Below are positions 61,249 to 64,000 of a stretch of DNA of 64,000 nucleotides, piece after piece. The DNA is from Mactromeris polynyma (Eukaryota; Mollusca; Bivalvia; Venerida; Mactridae): assembly GCA_032209605.1 (NCBI GenBank), contig JASFXZ010000012.1, positions 930,001 to 994,000 on the forward strand, read 5' to 3'. Every line of letters starts with the position of its first letter. Positions within the stretch are counted from its first letter, which is position 1. The position numbers were made by a program, and so were the translations under genes. The notes under the pieces were generated by a model, which was given only the letters and a program-made list of their open reading frames with translations, was not told the DNA's origin and searched no databases.

Positions 61249-63094
61249 AGCGACTATGTATAGTTCAGAAATAAAATCTTCTCGCTGGCTCACAGATAAC
61301 AAGTATAAGACTGTAACTGATAACTGAAGGATGATTTTCATTTTGGTATCTTAATTCATGAAATATTAAATGACTTTCTATAATGGTGTTCCAGTATTTA
61401 CTTTATTAAACAATACATGTAAACCAAATTGATTTGGATGACTCAACGGATAACGTTCGCGTCTACTAATAAATAAGGTCTAGACTGTTCACCTTAGACA
61501 TGATATGTACTCTCGGAAGACAACTCATCCTAATAACAGCTTATGTCAATATGGAACAAAAGCGAACTAAAACTTATACAGCAACAATCCATGCAATAAT
61601 AGGGTGGACATAAGCCCAGAAATTCAACAAGGTGGTACCACATACTTAGTTCATTGTACAAACCCATGACATGAACTATTATAGACCAGACTAATAATTA
61701 TATAGCATCCATCATTATCCTACGGGGAAGTCGACAATTGCTTGTATAGAAGATCAGGATAATATTGATTCGGATACCAAAAACTCGAAATGGTCGCTGC
61801 TTATGACTTTGATACATAATCCAATTACTACAAGACAGTAGAAAATATAAACATCTTAGAAAATTGAAATTATTTGTTGCTATGACGATACAGCCGGTGA
61901 ACAATTACAGTATCGTTCTTGTATCGACATTTTAATTTACGATGAGAGAAATGCAAGCATGACCTTTTATTTTAGAGGCAGAGAAAGTAGGGATCGACTG
62001 ATTGCTTCTAAAAGCTTGCATTATATTACTGGGTATATATTGTATTGAAAACAGGAAACACAAGTTAACTGTAAAATGTACAGGAAGTACCGGATACGAA
62101 GCGTACATTATACCATATCATAGGCGTAGGTTCGGAAAATGCGGCGGAGACGGAGGCAACGGTGTTATGTCTTATTTTCACGGTGCTATATTTTTCTAGA
62201 ACCTCGCGACGTTTAGATGGTCAACCTCGCGACGTTTAGATGGTCAGACAAACCTTTTCAGTCTACATTGCATTCCTTACATTTTAAATTGTCACTTGAA
62301 GCTTATCTTTGTTAAGTTACAATGTCTTAGTGTAGAACAAATATTCTCTGAATTGCATTTTACCTCATCAAAATATTTCAAATACAGTTAGTTCTTTCAA
62401 TAGATAATTCATTTATGCAATGACTTGTCTACCAATAGAATATACTGAAGTAGGTGAATACAATGAAATTACATTTTTATTAATAAAAACAATATCTTAG
62501 TCCAGTGATATTATTCGTGCAATTAAAAGATTTCGAACTTTGCTAGAAGAAATGGCCAAAATAAACATTTCGTCATTTTTCATGAACATTGTAGATTTTT
62601 TCTCTACACAAAATAGGCATGCTTACGGTAATCGTCAAAACATATTATTGTCAAAATTTGCCACACACAATCAGTTTGATTACTTAAAACTGAAAGTGAA
62701 TATCGAATTATGTGCATTAAAATTAAGTGCCCTGCCAATACTGAAAATGAGCAAACTATTGTTTTATTGAACTTTTGAAGTATCATTAATTCTTTATTGT
62801 TTCATATTCTACCATTAATTACATAAATATGTACATTGTAAAACGCATTTGAACATACGTTTTGTCATGTTTACAAATTTGAGAATTCAAGACGGACTGC
62901 TAATGGCACTGAGTGTCGATACAGTACGGAACATAAAGCAATTACATTAACGGTATATTTTAAGACTTTATTTCTCTGAAAGTGCATGAAATATATAGAA
63001 GTTTCACATTACACTGTCTGGCAGATATTACCCGACATAAATTTTCTGGACACATTGATTTTAACGGCTCTTTTCTTTAAAAGTAGTAGATTTT
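61249..63094. other. Stretch without a supported gene
   Basis: Holds a possible decayed tRNA-like head near 61432-61500 (GATGACTCAACGGATAACG resembles an A box) and the 23-bp duplication at 62200. No credible coding frame. Confidence 0.45.
62200..62245. repeat. Tandem duplication of 23 bp
   Basis: AACCTCGCGACGTTTAGATG plus GTC, twice in a row and identical. This is the smallest tandem event in the window and may be a newborn array. Confidence 0.95.
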
Positions 63095-63499
63095 CCCACA
63101 CTCCAAGTAGACGTAAAGGTCCTAACAACCAAGTGGCATCCCACACTCCAAGTAGACGTAAAGGCCCTAACAACCAAGTGGCATCCCACACTCCAAGTAG
63201 ACGTAAAGGCCCTAACAACCAAGTGGCATCCCACACTCCAAGTAGACGTTAAGGCCCTAGCAACCAAGTGACATCCCACACTCCAAGTAGACGTAAAGGC
63301 CCTAACAACCAAGTGGCATCCCACACTCCAAGTAGACGTAAAGGCCCTAACAACCAAGTGGCATCCCACACTCCAAGAAGACGTAAAGGCCCTAACAACC
63401 AAGTGGCATCCCACACTCCAAGTAGACGTAAAGGCCCTAACAACCAAGTGGCATCCCACACTCCAAGTAGACGTAAAGGCCCTAACAACCAAGTGGAAT
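63095..63499. repeat. Minisatellite, 45-bp unit, 9 copies
   Basis: Units begin CCCACACTCCAAGTAGACGT and contain AAAGGCCCTAACAACCAAGT then GGCAT. Changes are rare (ACGTTAAGG and CCTAGC near 63248, AAGAAGACG near 63376, ACAT for GCAT). Frames on both strands are artefacts of a 15-codon period. Confidence 0.97.
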
Positions 63500-64000
63500 T
63501 ATTGTCACATTATGTCGAAGTGTTAGTATGCACATTGGACGGTCCCAATATGGGAACCTATACTACTCCCTCCCAATAATGCTCCCCGGAGAGATTTACA
63601 CGTCGGTTGTAGTACCGGGCATCTTTATGCGGAGAGTATGCCTGCTCAGTCCGTAGAAAATTCCCCATCTTGAATAACAACAATACAAATGAATAATAAT
63701 GATAACAATTGTAACCGTTAATTCGTTATTGCGGACCTGTTGTACATTTGCTAGTCGTATTGTGAACTGCACTGAACAGACATGGTAGCTGAACGTCCAG
63801 CATTAAACTTGTTACTACAGGCAATTTTCAACGTCGAATAAATAATTGGGTCATTTTCAACGAGGTCAAACGGGACGAGTTGATCAATGTATGTTTGCCG
63901 AGTAATATAAATTTATTATGTTTAGAATAGTAATATAATTACAAGTGCGATAATGAAGATGGACGCTAGATTTGGCTTATCAGTCGATGTCATCAAACTA
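63500..64000. other. Right edge of the window, no supported gene
   Basis: Contains ATGCTCCCCG at 63579-63588, the same 10-mer as the termini of the element at 41374-42479, followed by unrelated sequence to the window end. It may be the start of another element running out of view. Confidence 0.35.

Noticed and set aside
1358..63499. Bias of unit lengths toward multiples of three as evidence of coding
   Set aside because: About 11 of 25 units (33, 57, 21, 45, 54, 63 bp and others) are multiples of three, only modestly above one third, too weak to argue for selection on reading frame.

Overview
The window looks like eukaryotic, AT-rich, gene-poor DNA, most likely from a mollusc and probably a bivalve. 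The pointers are a tRNA-headed SINE whose tail ends in a GGCGTTAAAC-type motif, dispersed repeats carrying AATCAAAGGGCCATAACT followed by (GGAC/GGAA)n tracts, degraded Tc1-like transposase relics, and no bacterial-style gene packing. The mollusc assignment rests on my memory of such repeats, not on a search. I found no intact protein-coding gene. The long open frames all lie inside tandem arrays and are open in several frames, often on both strands.

The dominant content is minisatellites. At least 25 separate arrays with unrelated units of 16 to 73 bp (plus one near-simple 17-bp mosaic) occupy roughly 23 kb, about a third of the window. The largest are: 2170-2927 (33 bp), 3346-4257 (16 x 57 bp), 8516-9476 (21 bp), 12191-12977 (45 bp), 14928-17027 (100 x 21 bp), 18855-21554 (50 x 54 bp), 23178-24400 (35 bp), 25005-28285 (17-bp mosaic, A/C-rich), 29815-30756 (41 bp, hairpin-bearing), 36911-37396 (46 bp), 44005-46570 (32 bp), 47020-48673 (45 bp), 51506-52168 (63 bp, one TATA-box-like motif per unit), 56600-57898 (19 bp with a 551-bp higher-order repeat), 60163-60719 (43 bp, CACGTG in nearly every unit) and 63095-63499 (45 bp). 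Many arrays show only substitutions and no net indel across their length.

Transposon-derived material fills part of the remainder. There is a full-length-looking SINE with 13-bp target-site duplications inserted in a small minisatellite (33070-33452). A degraded Tc1/mariner transposase lies at 37680-38217, and a probable second fragment at 7075-7250 on the minus strand. A candidate element with short terminal inverted repeats spans 41374-42479. A family of ACGGGT-rich dispersed repeats has four copies (9477-10085, 10828-11330, 11455-11690 and, inverted, 32020-32300), two of which carry the same internal 38-bp minisatellite. A second two-copy dispersed family lies at 171-455 and 17775-18432. 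A probable LINE-type 3' end is at 57900-58056.

The rest is AT-rich sequence in which I can support no gene. Two weak non-repeat candidates are a promoter-like cluster at 55503-55574 and a possible 63-bp internal exon at 59008-59070. As a whole the locus reads as intergenic, intronic or subtelomere-like DNA with an unusual tendency to form many independent local tandem arrays.
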